DNA of 64,000 nt from positions 1-64,000 of the forward strand of contig NZ_BAGL01000035.1 of the NCBI RefSeq assembly GCF_000308875.1. Reading direction: 5' to 3'. This document shows, in pieces, positions 20,183-28,321 of the stretch (within the stretch, counting starts at the first letter, position 1; each line of letters begins with the position of its first letter). This DNA is from Nocardia transvalensis NBRC 15921 (GTDB lineage: Bacteria; Actinomycetota; Actinomycetes; Mycobacteriales; Mycobacteriaceae). A program made the position numbers and the translations under genes. Below the pieces are notes generated by a model. The model saw nothing but the letters and a program-made list of their open reading frames with translations. It made no database searches and was not told where the DNA came from.

Positions 20183-20207
20183 TTCCCGGCCAAAAGCATG
20201 CCGGGAA
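20183..20207. repeat. Dispersed hairpin element, copy 2
   Basis: TTCCCGGC-CAAAAGCAT-GCCGGGAA, a perfect 8-bp stem with a 9-nt loop. It sits 7 bp after the ctaF terminator and faces copy 3 in inverted orientation. Confidence 0.85.
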
Positions 20208-20267
20208 AATGAGCTTAAGCGCGGGGAGATGTGAGCCCACTCTTCTGGCGCGCCCGCTTACCCACTG

Positions 20268-20292
20268 TTCCCGGCACGCTTTTGGCCGGGAA
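20268..20292. repeat. Dispersed hairpin element, copy 3 (inverted)
   Basis: TTCCCGGC-ACGCTTTTG-GCCGGGAA, the reverse complement of the family with one loop change. It ends 10 bp before the stop codon of the FAD oxidase gene. Copies 2 and 3 together bound a 60-bp spacer with no gene. Confidence 0.85.
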
Positions 20293-20302
20293 CAAGCGTG
20301 CG

Positions 20303-21589
20303 TCAGTCGGTCGTATACCGCCGGGCGTTCTCGGAGCGGCAGATGTCGTCGATCGCCGCGTCGATGTCTCGGAGGGCCCCCGGGGTGCCGGACTTGCCCG
20401 TGTAGGTGTCGGTGGGGCGTACGCGGCAGGTGAAGGCCAGGAAACCGTGGTCCTCGCCGGAGAGGTCGTGGAGGTAGGGGGAGCGGACGCCGTAGGTCAT
20501 GGCGGAGATGACGGTGAACAGGCCGTTGCGCTCGCGGTGGCCGGTGAACAGGTCGTGCAGGCGATGGAACACCGCGGGGTAGGTGGACAGCGGCGCGAAC
20601 ACCGACACCCGGTACGCGGGCCCGCGCTCGGCGGAGGTGATGACCGTATCCGCGAGGTACTCCGCATCGCGCAGGGTCAGCACCTTCGGCGCGAACATGA
20701 GCGCGCCGGCGGCGGCGTTGCGCACCGGCATACCGGCCGGGCCGCGCGCGGCGGACGCGATGGCGCCCAGCGACTTTCGTGCCCGGGATCCCAGCTCGCG
20801 GCGGGCCCGCAGCGACGGGGTAGCCGTGGTGGGGTGCAGGCTCGACCACTGCCCGAACCGCACGGTGCCCAGCTGCACGTGCCCGGTGCCGACCGGCCGC
20901 GAGACCCGCAGCGGCGCGGTGTCGACCCAGCGGCCCACCTGGAGGATGGCGTCACCGGGCCGCTCGATCTCGGCCACGGAATGCTCGACGAACGTATCGA
21001 AGTCGAGGAATCGGTGCGGGTCGGAGGTCAGCCAGGTGTGGTCCTTGTCGACCTCCACGGCCTCCAGCGTGAGCGCGGTGATGATGCCGGTGCGCCCGGC
21101 CCCGCCGAGGACGCGCCGGAACCGGTCGGCGTGATGGGCGCGCCCGCAGGTGCCGAATCTGCCCTCCGGATCGACGTATTCGAGCGAGACGACATTGTCG
21201 CTGAACATCCCGTAGCGATGCGAGGCGGCACTGAGACCGCCCACGGCCGCGAAACCGCCGGCGGTGATCTCGCGATGGTCGCCCACCACCGGCAGCCCCA
21301 GTCCGTGCGCGGCGAGGGTGCGGTCGATATCGGACAGCCGGGCGCCGGCCTGCACCCGCACCAGCCGCGCGTCGGCGTCGACGGCCTGGACGCGGTTCAT
21401 CCGCCGCAGCGACAGCACCACCCGGCGGTCGGGCGGGGCCAGTTCGTCCTCGTAATCGGCGCCGTGGTCGCCGCCCGGTTCGCCACCTCGCACGGTCAGC
21501 GGTTGCGGTCGTGAATCGCGAACTGAGCGAACGACATCCGCGGTGTCGCGGGGCAGGTATTCCTCCGGCAGATCGGCCAGCGTCCTCAT
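20303..21589 (-). CDS. FAD-binding (PCMH-type) oxidoreductase
   Basis: 428 residues from ATG 21589. The N-terminal half has the PCMH/VAO FAD fold: ARLVRVQAGARLSDIDRTLAAHGLGLPVVGDHREITAGGFAAVGGLS, with the pyrophosphate-binding GG region and GRTGIITALTLEAVEV. The C-terminal half is a less conserved substrate cap ending GEDHGFLAFTCRVRPTDTY. The usual His or Cys for covalent FAD is not obvious. It lies 81 bp downstream of the WS/DGAT-like gene on the same strand, hinting at joint lipid-related work. The substrate is unknown. Confidence 0.82.
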   Translation of the reverse strand: MRTLADLPEEYLPRDTADVVRSVRDSRPQPLTVRGGEPGGDHGADYEDELAPPDRRVVLSLRRMNRVQAVDADARLVRVQAGARLSDIDRTLAAHGLGLPVVGDHREITAGGFAAVGGLSAASHRYGMFSDNVVSLEYVDPEGRFGTCGRAHHADRFRRVLGGAGRTGIITALTLEAVEVDKDHTWLTSDPHRFLDFDTFVEHSVAEIERPGDAILQVGRWVDTAPLRVSRPVGTGHVQLGTVRFGQWSSLHPTTATPSLRARRELGSRARKSLGAIASAARGPAGMPVRNAAAGALMFAPKVLTLRDAEYLADTVITSAERGPAYRVSVFAPLSTYPAVFHRLHDLFTGHRERNGLFTVISAMTYGVRSPYLHDLSGEDHGFLAFTCRVRPTDTYTGKSGTPGALRDIDAAIDDICRSENARRYTTD

Positions 21590-21670
21590 GGCCACACAGC
21601 TAACCACAGTCTTGCCGGTTCGTCTCCCCCCGGTTGCCGGCCGCGAATCCGCCTGCGGGACACGCGATCG

Positions 21671-23035
21671 TCAGACCGCGGTCCCGCCCGGCGTGGTGGC
21701 CGACTGCTCCAGCGATTCCCGCAGCATGTCGAGGTAATCGTCGAGATCCGGGACGATCTCCGGGTCGGCGGCGACCGAGACGGTGAAGCTGTCTCCGACA
21801 CCCACGAAGGAGTGTGCCAGCGCGATGTCCGGATACACCGGCGGCAGCATCGCGGCGGACCGAAACGGCCTGTCCAGCAACGTCCATTCAACGGTCGGTT
21901 CGCACCGGATGCTCGTCAGGATGGTGTGCGCGACGGCCGGTAGCGCGGTCTCGGGGGGACGCAGCGTCCCGTACGCCGTGCGGTAGACGCGGCTGGGCAG
22001 GCGATCGACCAGGTGCAGCCGGTTGAGTTCGCGCTCGCTGGTCGCCGATCCGCGGCGCAGACGCAGGGTGGCGTCGACCGCGAGCGCGCGCCGCGCCGGA
22101 TCGTCCTGGCCCGGGTGCAGGTCGACGACGTCCGCGCCCACCTGATTGACGCCCATGACCGGCACGTCGGGGACCGCGATGGTCACGAAGGCCGCGAGGT
22201 CCTCCGGGCATCCGTCGCCCCGTTTGTCCAGGTAGCGCTGTAGTGCCTGCGAGATAGCCGTCAGGCCGGTGGCCGTGACGGTGATCCCCGGCGTCCGCAC
22301 GCTCGGCAGATCGATGGTGAACGTCCGCACCGCGCGCCCCGGGCCGATCCGGCGGTTGAACGGGGTCGCGGTGCGCGGCGTCAGGCTGGGGCCGCCGTCG
22401 TCGCCGGTGCGCGCGATGCGCCGGTTCTCCGCGCGCAGCCCCGACCAGAAGCGCAGCAGCCGCCACGGTGTGGACAGGACGCCTCGGATCGCGGTCGTGG
22501 CGACCGGCGGCCGCGGTGTGGCGGGACCGAGCCCGTCGATGCGCAACGGCTGTGCGGCCGGTCCGAACAGTGTCTCCGACAGTGCCGTCATGGCCGGTCC
22601 GGCCATGAGCGCGTGGCTGACGTGGATCATCACCACGACGACCGGATGCGACTCGGAATCCGAGACATCCGCGAAGACGTGCAGTTGCCAGGCGTTGATC
22701 CGGGCGTCCAGTGGATGCGCCAGAATGTCGCCCATCCGCTCGAGCAAGCCGGCCCAGTCCAGATGTTCGGCGTGGACGGTGAGGTGGCTGTCGAGCGGGC
22801 TGTCGTCGACGACCCAGAACGGATGACCGAATCCGCCCGGCACATCACGGACGCGGCGGCGTAGCGGTTGCAGCGCCTCCGCCCGTTCCTCCAGGTAGGC
22901 GACGAGATCGGCGGCCGTCGGAGGGGTACCTGCCGCGCCGTCGAACACCCACCACATCGTCCAGTCGGTGCTGCGCCCGGAGCGGGCCAGGTAATAGAAG
23001 CACGCGTCGTTGGCCGCGAGCTGTGAATCGTGCAT
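21671..23035 (-). CDS. WS/DGAT-like acyltransferase, degenerate active site
   Basis: 454 residues with the layout of bifunctional wax ester synthase/diacylglycerol acyltransferases: N-terminal DACFYYLARSG, core near 137-150, and late VPVMGVNQVGADVVDLHPG and PVYPDIALAHSFVGVGDSFTVSV blocks. The catalytic HHxxxDG is altered: here residues 140-146 read SHALMAG, so the first His is Ser and the Asp is Ala, while the second His (141) and Gly remain. It may keep acyl transfer through His141 or have lost it. The 35-bp tandem repeat lies upstream of its start. Confidence 0.8.
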   Translation of the reverse strand: MHDSQLAANDACFYYLARSGRSTDWTMWWVFDGAAGTPPTAADLVAYLEERAEALQPLRRRVRDVPGGFGHPFWVVDDSPLDSHLTVHAEHLDWAGLLERMGDILAHPLDARINAWQLHVFADVSDSESHPVVVVMIHVSHALMAGPAMTALSETLFGPAAQPLRIDGLGPATPRPPVATTAIRGVLSTPWRLLRFWSGLRAENRRIARTGDDGGPSLTPRTATPFNRRIGPGRAVRTFTIDLPSVRTPGITVTATGLTAISQALQRYLDKRGDGCPEDLAAFVTIAVPDVPVMGVNQVGADVVDLHPGQDDPARRALAVDATLRLRRGSATSERELNRLHLVDRLPSRVYRTAYGTLRPPETALPAVAHTILTSIRCEPTVEWTLLDRPFRSAAMLPPVYPDIALAHSFVGVGDSFTVSVAADPEIVPDLDDYLDMLRESLEQSATTPGGTAV

Positions 23036-23094
23036 GCCACCGCTCTCGTCGATCTCGGGTTTGCTGCACTCTATAACGCTGCCGAGTGCCTCGT

Positions 23095-23215
23095 CGGGGC
23101 GCTCGTAGTGGACCCTCCGGATGCCCCATCGGGGCGCTCGTAGTGGACCCTCCGGATGCCCCGCCGGGCGCTCGTAGTGGACCCTCCGGATGCCCCGCCG
23201 GGGCGCTCGTAGTGG
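23095..23215. repeat. 35-bp tandem repeat, 3.5 copies
   Basis: Units start at 23095, 23130, 23165 (one G short) and 23199 (17-bp partial). Each reads CGGGGCGCTCGTAGTGGACC then CTCCGGATGCCCC; every junction can form a GCCCC/CGGGGC hairpin. The array lies between the divergent WS/DGAT-like and NAD-binding genes and ends 13 bp before the latter's start. Confidence 0.9.
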
Positions 23216-23228
23216 TAGTTATGGGGGC

Positions 23229-23996
23229 ATGAGCACGGTTCTGGTGACCGGAGGCAGTGGCGTACTCGGCAAGCACATCGTGGAGCGGCTGCGGGTGCGC
23301 GGACACGACGTGCGGGTGCTGTCGCGGCGGGAGGGCGTGGGGACGCACGTCGGGGATCTCGCGACGGGGGAGGGGGTGCGCGCGGCCGTGGAGGGCGCCG
23401 AACTGGTCGTGCACGCCGCCTCCGACACCCGGCGGCTCGGCAAGCCGGATCCCGAACAGACGCGCAATCTCGTCGCGGTGGCCGGCGGGGTGCGGCATCT
23501 GCTGTACGTGTCGATCGTGGGGATCGATCGCATCCCGTTCCCGACCTACCGCAACAAACTCGCCTGCGAGGAGATCGTCACCGAAAGTGCTGTGCCGCAC
23601 ACCATCCTGCGCGCCACCCAGTTCCACGACCTGCTCGGCGCGCTGCTCGGCGGCGTCGAACGCCTGCCCCTGGCCCCGCTGCCCCTGGACTTCCGCTTCC
23701 AGCCGCTGGCGACCGGGGAGGCGGCCGTCCGGATCGCGGATCTGGTCGAAGGCGAATCTCTCGGCCGCGCCCCGGATTTCGGCGGCCCGGAGGTCCTGAC
23801 GCTGGCCGAGATGGCCGAGGTGTGGCGGGCCCGGCGCGGGGGACCGAAGCGCACCGTCCGAATCCCGTTGCCGGGCAAGGTCGCTCACGGGTACCGGTCG
23901 GGGTACAACACCTGCCCGGACCATGCCGAGGGGAAACAGACGTGGGCGGAGTATGTCGCGGGCGACCCAGGAGCCGCCTACCGCCTGCGCGGCTGA
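23229..23996 (+). CDS. NmrA-like / atypical SDR NAD(P)-binding protein
   Basis: 255 residues from ATG 23229. The Rossmann motif TGGSGVLGKHIVERL is at 7-21, then VRVLSRR, and LVVHAASDTRRLGKP. The later SIVGIDRIPFPTYRNKLACEEIV and TILRATQFHDLLG are typical of NmrA-like and atypical SDR proteins, in which the catalytic Tyr-Lys is often degenerate. It may be a redox sensor or reductase. The start is close to the last repeat unit (AGTGGTAGTTATGGGGGC), and the promoter may be inside the array. Confidence 0.85.
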   Translation: MSTVLVTGGSGVLGKHIVERLRVRGHDVRVLSRREGVGTHVGDLATGEGVRAAVEGAELVVHAASDTRRLGKPDPEQTRNLVAVAGGVRHLLYVSIVGIDRIPFPTYRNKLACEEIVTESAVPHTILRATQFHDLLGALLGGVERLPLAPLPLDFRFQPLATGEAAVRIADLVEGESLGRAPDFGGPEVLTLAEMAEVWRARRGGPKRTVRIPLPGKVAHGYRSGYNTCPDHAEGKQTWAEYVAGDPGAAYRLRG

Positions 23997-24034
23997 GCCG
24001 CCGCCTACCAGGCTGAGCACACTGGTGCGGGCGG

Positions 24035-24077
24035 CGAACGGCTTCGTGCCGAATCGTGTTCGGTACGAAGCCGTTCG
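24035..24077. terminator. Bidirectional hairpin terminator
   Basis: 13-bp perfect stem (24035-24047 with 24065-24077) and a second inner stem CCGAA/TTCGG. It lies between the convergent NmrA-like and DUF397 genes. Confidence 0.85.
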
Positions 24078-24107
24078 GTGCCCGCGTTGCCGGGTTGTGC
24101 GCTGGAA

Positions 24108-24320
24108 CTACTCGCCGGGCGCGGTGAAGGTGCCGCCCCGCACTCCCGCCGCGAAGGCATCCCACTCACCCGGGGTGAAGATCAGTGCCGGGCCGGACGG
24201 GTTCTTGGAATCCCGGACACCGACCAGGCCCTGATCGAGGAACGCGACTTCGACACAGTCCTTGGTTCCGCCGCTGCGGCTGCTCTTGAACCATCGGGCC
24301 CCGGATAGATCAACGTTCAC
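24108..24320 (-). CDS. DUF397 protein
   Basis: 70 residues. The family pattern is complete: WFKSSRSGG, DCVEVAFL, VGVRDSKNPSGPALIFTPGEWDAFAAGVRGG. DUF397 proteins are small partners of WhiJ-type HTH regulators in actinomycetes and often come paired. It overlaps the 3' end of the HTH gene by 11 bp, so translation is probably coupled. It may work as an antitoxin-like or modulating partner; the biochemistry is not settled. Confidence 0.93.
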   Translation of the reverse strand: MNVDLSGARWFKSSRSGGTKDCVEVAFLDQGLVGVRDSKNPSGPALIFTPGEWDAFAAGVRGGTFTAPGE

Positions 24321-25191
24321 GCTGGTACTCCCTTGCCACCTTGCGCAACAGCGTCCTGCTGCAGACCTCGTCCAACGCTACCCGCTGGATGCGTTCGTAC
24401 CCCTCCGAATACCGCCGCACGACGCCCATCTTCTCCGAGTACATATCCCCGGTGTAGTTCTCGGCGTACACGATCGTGGGCTCGATCGGTTCTCCGCGGC
24501 TGTCCTCGGGGAATTCCAAGATCACGAAGGTTCCGATCAGTTCGCCCGTCGGCATGCCCGAAGCGAACGGCAGGATCCGGACGCTGACATTGGGCCGTGT
24601 TCCGATGTCGGCCAAATGCTTCAGCTGTGCTGTCATGATCGAACCGCTACCGATCACGCGGTGTAGCACCGTCTCGCCGAGTATCACCGTAAGCTGCGTC
24701 GGCTTGATCCTGCGCGTGATCAGGTGCTGCCGTCGCATCTTCATCTCTATACGCCGTTCGCACTCTTCGTCTGTGTCACCCGGGCTTGCGAGCCGAGCCA
24801 GAACCCGTGCGTAACTTGCCGTTTGAAGCAGTCCCGGAACAAGATCCGGCTGATAGGTCGTCAACCTCTCGGCCGCCGACTCCAACCCCATGAACACACT
24901 GAAGTTCGCCGGTATGAGATCACCGAACTCGTGCCACCACGATTTCTCCGCCGCCTGCTTGGCCAGGCCGCGCAGCGCCTCCGCATGGTCCGGATCGATC
25001 CGATAGATATCGATCATCGCGTCCAGGTCGCGATCCCGGATCTTCTGATTCTGTCCCTTCTCGTATCGCTGTAGCGTGCTCTTGCTCCAATCCAGGAGCC
25101 GGGAAGCACTGTCCAGCGTCAGTCCGATCGCCTCGCGCGCTTCGCGAAGCATCCGTCCGAGCTGACGGCGTGTAATGCTGCTGTCCCCCAT
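24310..25191 (-). CDS. HTH (XRE) regulator with DUF5753 domain, WhiJ type
   Basis: 293 residues. The N-terminal XRE HTH (RQLGRMLREAREAIGLTLDS then LLDWSKSTLQRYEKGQ) is followed by a long DUF5753 region (FMGLESAAERLTTYQPDLVPGLLQTASYARVL, TVILGETVLHRVIG, VSVRILPFASG). This family includes the Streptomyces WhiJ-like regulators linked to development and antibiotic control. The upstream 427-bp gap has a TGTAC-N5-GTACA dyad that could be its operator. Confidence 0.93.
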   Translation of the reverse strand: MGDSSITRRQLGRMLREAREAIGLTLDSASRLLDWSKSTLQRYEKGQNQKIRDRDLDAMIDIYRIDPDHAEALRGLAKQAAEKSWWHEFGDLIPANFSVFMGLESAAERLTTYQPDLVPGLLQTASYARVLARLASPGDTDEECERRIEMKMRRQHLITRRIKPTQLTVILGETVLHRVIGSGSIMTAQLKHLADIGTRPNVSVRILPFASGMPTGELIGTFVILEFPEDSRGEPIEPTIVYAENYTGDMYSEKMGVVRRYSEGYERIQRVALDEVCSRTLLRKVAREYQRER

Positions 25192-25618
25192 GGATTCGTC
25201 CCTTCGGATTGTCGAGCGTTCCGGATTCGGGAAGACTTCGGCTCGAATTTCAGCACTCGTGCTGGGCTTTTCACCGGATCTGAACGGTTTCCCGTTTCGT
25301 CTTCCCCGATCGCTGCTGATTGGTGTGTTCTATTCCCACCACGCACGAGTCACGCCCTCGGCACATATTCCCCCGCCCAACGACGGAAATCTGCCGGGAC
25401 GACCCGCCCCCAAACGCCACCATCGACCGAAGGCTCGGAACGATGCTCAATGTACAAGTAGTACAGACGAATTCGTCGGGACCAGACTACATGTTCGACA
25501 GGTTTTCGACAGCGAACGACTCGACATACAGCGACCCATTGCGAGACACGGAGGGCCGCCAAAATTAAAGCAAGCGTCCATATCGCCCGCAAAGGCGGTA
25601 GCGCCCACCGCGCGAGCG
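25192..25618. promoter_or_regulatory. Lower-GC gap upstream of the WhiJ-type gene
   Basis: 427 bp without a convincing gene and visibly poorer in GC than its neighbours. A TGTAC-AAGTA-GTACA dyad lies at 25451-25465. The low GC and lack of coding bias suggest regulatory or recently acquired DNA. Confidence 0.5.
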
Positions 25619-25861
25619 TCATTGCAGCACAGAAATACTCGACAAGGGAGAGACGATGACCGGGCTACTGGAGGAATTGCGCCGCATCGGGTGGTGCGAG
25701 CACGCGGCCCTCGGCGTCGCGGTGGCGACACTCTTCGTACGGAACCACCAGGAGACGATGTCGGGTGCGTAGAAGGATATGAGGCGATCGATGTCCTTGG
25801 ACCGCTGTGCGTCGGTACGGCTCTCCAGGAACTCCCTGATCCGCGTCTCGTTCGGCGTCAT
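25619..25861 (-). pseudogene. Truncated NTF2-like (SnoaL) protein remnant
   Basis: ATG 25861 opens MTPNETRIREFLESRTDAQRS and DIDRLISFYAPDIVSWW, which is the usual first third of a ketosteroid-isomerase/SnoaL-like domain. After about residue 40 the frame turns into low-complexity Ser/Pro/Ala sequence without the family's later strands, and it stops at 80 residues rather than about 130. It therefore looks like a remnant cut by a rearrangement. It is on the same strand just downstream of the tautomerase gene. Confidence 0.5.
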
Positions 25862-25930
25862 GGCTTCTCCGTGAGTCGTACACCTGGAACAAGCCGTCGC
25901 TGGGAGTCCTGGAGACAATTCGTCCGGGCG

Positions 25931-26167
25931 TTATCCGTGGTCGTCCGGCGAACCGGATGCGTCGTCGTCCCGCAACTCCGCAAGGGTCAGTACGTGGTCG
26001 CCGATTCCCCAGCCGCCGTCGGTGACCTCCTCGACCAGCACCATCGTTCCGCCGCGGGCGCGCTCGCCGTAGATTTCCACGTACAGTTCGGTGGTGCGAT
26101 GGATGATCGTCGCCTTCTGTTCCGGGCTGAGGGTGCCGGAGGGGACTTTGAAATTCGCGAACGGCAT
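25931..26167 (-). CDS. 4-oxalocrotonate tautomerase-family protein
   Basis: 78 residues beginning MPFANFKVPSGTLSPEQKATI; after Met removal Pro2 is the N-terminal general base of the family. The middle GTMVLVEEVTDGGWGIGDHVLTL matches short tautomerases. It starts 3 nt after the SDR gene stop on the same strand, so the two form an operon. The physiological substrate is unknown. Confidence 0.87.
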   Translation of the reverse strand: MPFANFKVPSGTLSPEQKATIIHRTTELYVEIYGERARGGTMVLVEEVTDGGWGIGDHVLTLAELRDDDASGSPDDHG

Positions 26168-26170
26168 CTG

Positions 26171-26920
26171 TCAGACCATCCCGCCGTTGGCGCGCAGCAC
26201 TTGCCCGTTGACCCAGTGGCCGGGCGGGCCGGCGAGGAAAGCGACGACCTCCGCGATTTCGGCCGGCGTGCCGAGCCGTTCGAGTGGCGACTGCGCGGCC
26301 AGCCGGGCGATCAGTTCCTCGTCCTTGCCGTCCAAGAACATGTCGGTGGCGGTCGGCCCGGGGGCGACGGCATTGACGGTCACATCCCGTCCGCGCAGTT
26401 CGCGGGCCAGGATCAGCGGCAGTGCCTCGACTGCGCCTTTGCTCGCCGCGTAGGCCCCGTAGGTCGGAAACGCGGTGCCGAGGACCGAGGTGGAGAACAG
26501 AATCAATGCGCCACCGGCCCGCAGCCGCCGCGCCGCCTGCTGCGCCACCACGAACGTGCCGCGGATATTGGTGCGATGCAATTCGTCGAGGTCCGTCAGA
26601 TCGAGGTCGGCGACGGTCGACAGTGACATCCTGCCTGCCGAGTTGATCACCGCGTCGACGCCGCCGAAACGGGCCTCCGCCTCGTCGAACAGCCGGGCAA
26701 CGGCCTCCTCGTCGGCGACGTCGGCCTGCGCGGCCAGCGCCTGGCCACCTGCGGCCTCGATACTCTCGACGGCTTGTTCGGCCAGGTCTTTGCGGCCTGT
26801 GTAACCGACCACTACCGCGTACCCGTCGGCGGCGAGACGGTCCACGACCGCCCTCCCGATCCCGCGCGATCCTCCGGTGACGACCGCGACCCGCGGCGCG
26901 GCGGTGCCTGCAGTATTCAT
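26171..26920 (-). CDS. Short-chain dehydrogenase/reductase
   Basis: 249 residues from ATG 26920, preceded by GAAGGGAGC; the upstream frame to 26986 crosses the operator region. Classical SDR: cofactor motif VVTGGSRGIGRAV, NSAG at about 90, catalytic Ser in FSTS, and YAASKGA with Tyr and Lys. The C-terminal NAVAPGPTATDMFLDG and GHWVNGQVLRANGGMV are typical of 3-oxoacyl reductase-like members. It is divergent from an MmyB-like HTH gene, an arrangement often seen with SDR targets. Confidence 0.92.
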   Translation of the reverse strand: MNTAGTAAPRVAVVTGGSRGIGRAVVDRLAADGYAVVVGYTGRKDLAEQAVESIEAAGGQALAAQADVADEEAVARLFDEAEARFGGVDAVINSAGRMSLSTVADLDLTDLDELHRTNIRGTFVVAQQAARRLRAGGALILFSTSVLGTAFPTYGAYAASKGAVEALPLILARELRGRDVTVNAVAPGPTATDMFLDGKDEELIARLAAQSPLERLGTPAEIAEVVAFLAGPPGHWVNGQVLRANGGMV

Positions 26921-26967
26921 GTGGTGCTCCCTTCTCGATGTCACCACACTCGGCCCGCCGTCGATGG

Positions 26968-27011
26968 TTAGCCAGTGGCCGTTCACCCAGGGGACGCCAC
27001 CCCCTGGCTAG
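26968..27011. promoter_or_regulatory. Nested dyad between SDR and MmyB-like genes
   Basis: CCAGGGG (26987-26993) and CCCCTGG (27001-27007) form an inner dyad. TTAGCCAG (26968-26975) and CTGGCTAG (27004-27011) form an outer, overlapping one. The location in the shared promoter makes an operator for the MmyB-like protein likely. Confidence 0.6.
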
Positions 27012-27039
27012 GGCACGGTGCGACGCGGAGACTGGAACG

Positions 27040-27903
27040 GTGGATCTCGTCGAACTCGGAGCCTTCCTGAAATCGCGGCGCGACCGGATCCGGCCGCAAG
27101 AGGTCGGACTGCCCTCCGGCCCGCGCCGGCGCGTGCCCGGACTGCGCCGCGACGAAGTGGCAACCCTGGCAGGGGCGTCGGTCGACTACTACATCGAGTT
27201 GGAGCGCGGCCGCGGCGCGCAGCCCTCCGAGCAGATGGTCGCCGCGCTCGCCCGTGCGCTACGGCTTCCGATCGACGAGCGAAACCACCTCTATCACTTG
27301 GCCGGACGTCCTGTACCGCCGCCCGGCAGCGGTGCCGCGCACGTCCATCCGGGGATGCTGGACCTGCTCGACCGGGTCACCGGAACCCCGGCACGCGTGA
27401 TCACGGACCTGCACGTCGTGCTGGTGCAGAACGCCCTCGCCGCCGCGCTTCTGGGCCCTATGCCGGAAACCACCGGAGTGCGGGCGAGTTTCGTGTACCG
27501 GTGGTTCACCGACCCGGCCTCCCGCGCGATCTATCCGCCGCAGGACCACGCGCGACATGCTCAGAACTTCGTCGCCGACCTGCGCGCGGCCGCGGCCCGG
27601 CGAGGCGGTCACGACACCGAGGTCGACGCCATGGTCACCGACCTGCTGCGGCGCAGCCCGGAATTCGCCGAACTCTGGGAACGGCGCGACGTGAAGGTAC
27701 GTCGTCTCGACACCAAACGCATCGTCCACCCCGCCCTCGGTGTTCTGGATGTCAACTGCCTCAACCTGCTCAGCGAGGACGGCCGCCAACGCCTGCTGTG
27801 GTTCACGCCTGTCCCCGGCACCGAGACCGTCGAGAAACTCGAATTGCTCTCCGTCCTCGGCACCCAGGATCTGACCACCGGCTCACACCTGCCGGACCGC
27901 TGA
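27040..27903 (+). CDS. MmyB-like HTH regulator
   Basis: 287 residues from GTG 27040. XRE HTH in the first 80 residues (LGAFLKSRRDRIRPQEVGLP, RRVPGLRRDEVATLAGAS, YYIELERGRGAQPS) followed by the MmyB-like ligand-binding domain (ITDLHVVLVQNALAAALLG, FVYRWFTDPASRAIYPP, SPEFAELWERRDVKVRR, VLDVNCLNLLSEDGRQRLLWFTPVPG). The pattern RRTPGLRREE is a family hallmark. It probably represses the divergent SDR/tautomerase operon in response to a small, perhaps fatty, ligand. Confidence 0.92.
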   Translation: MDLVELGAFLKSRRDRIRPQEVGLPSGPRRRVPGLRRDEVATLAGASVDYYIELERGRGAQPSEQMVAALARALRLPIDERNHLYHLAGRPVPPPGSGAAHVHPGMLDLLDRVTGTPARVITDLHVVLVQNALAAALLGPMPETTGVRASFVYRWFTDPASRAIYPPQDHARHAQNFVADLRAAAARRGGHDTEVDAMVTDLLRRSPEFAELWERRDVKVRRLDTKRIVHPALGVLDVNCLNLLSEDGRQRLLWFTPVPGTETVEKLELLSVLGTQDLTTGSHLPDR

Positions 27904-28010
27904 CACGCTCACGACCCCGGGCGATACGAGGCCGGGAACGACGAGAACTGTTGTGCGCGTGTGGTTCACGCCTGGCGGTGGACCTGGCTGAACCGGTGTG
28001 CACGACCTGG

Positions 28011-28277
28011 TCAGCAGCGGGTGGCGCTCATGGCCGCCCGGGCGCGGCGCGAGTAGGGATCGCGAGCCCGGGGGTGACGGGGGTCGGGGGAGCGCGGCGT
28101 AGCCAGGTCGGTGGGCATGGCGGGTGGCATGATCGTGTCCCACCAGGGGCGCGGGCGGCGGGACCGGTGCACCACCTGTATGCCGACGGGATCGGTTGCG
28201 GCCGTGGTTATCCGGTGCGTGGCCGCGCCGGGGACAGCGTGGTCGGGGGCGTTGCGGGGCGGGCGGGTCGATGTCAT
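28011..28277 (-). CDS. Small basic Pro/Arg-rich protein
   Basis: 88 residues from ATG 28277 (MTSTRPPRNAPDHAVPG). Third codon positions are almost all G or C, and the frame follows the cold-shock-domain gene on the same strand by 44 bp. There is no recognised domain and no clear ribosome site. It is rich in Pro, Arg, His and Ala and probably disordered. Confidence 0.4.
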   Translation of the reverse strand: MTSTRPPRNAPDHAVPGAATHRITTAATDPVGIQVVHRSRRPRPWWDTIMPPAMPTDLATPRSPDPRHPRARDPYSRRARAAMSATRC

Positions 28278-28321
28278 GACGGTTGTGTGGGGGTCGTAGT
28301 GATCGTGCGGGTCGTGTTCGT

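Noticed and set aside
23095..23215. CRISPR array
   Set aside because: The 35-bp units are directly adjacent with no spacers, and no cas gene is near.
25175..26626. 483-codon forward frame across the HTH leader, tautomerase and SDR genes
   Set aside because: It runs through a non-coding leader and opposite confirmed genes; no domain is present.
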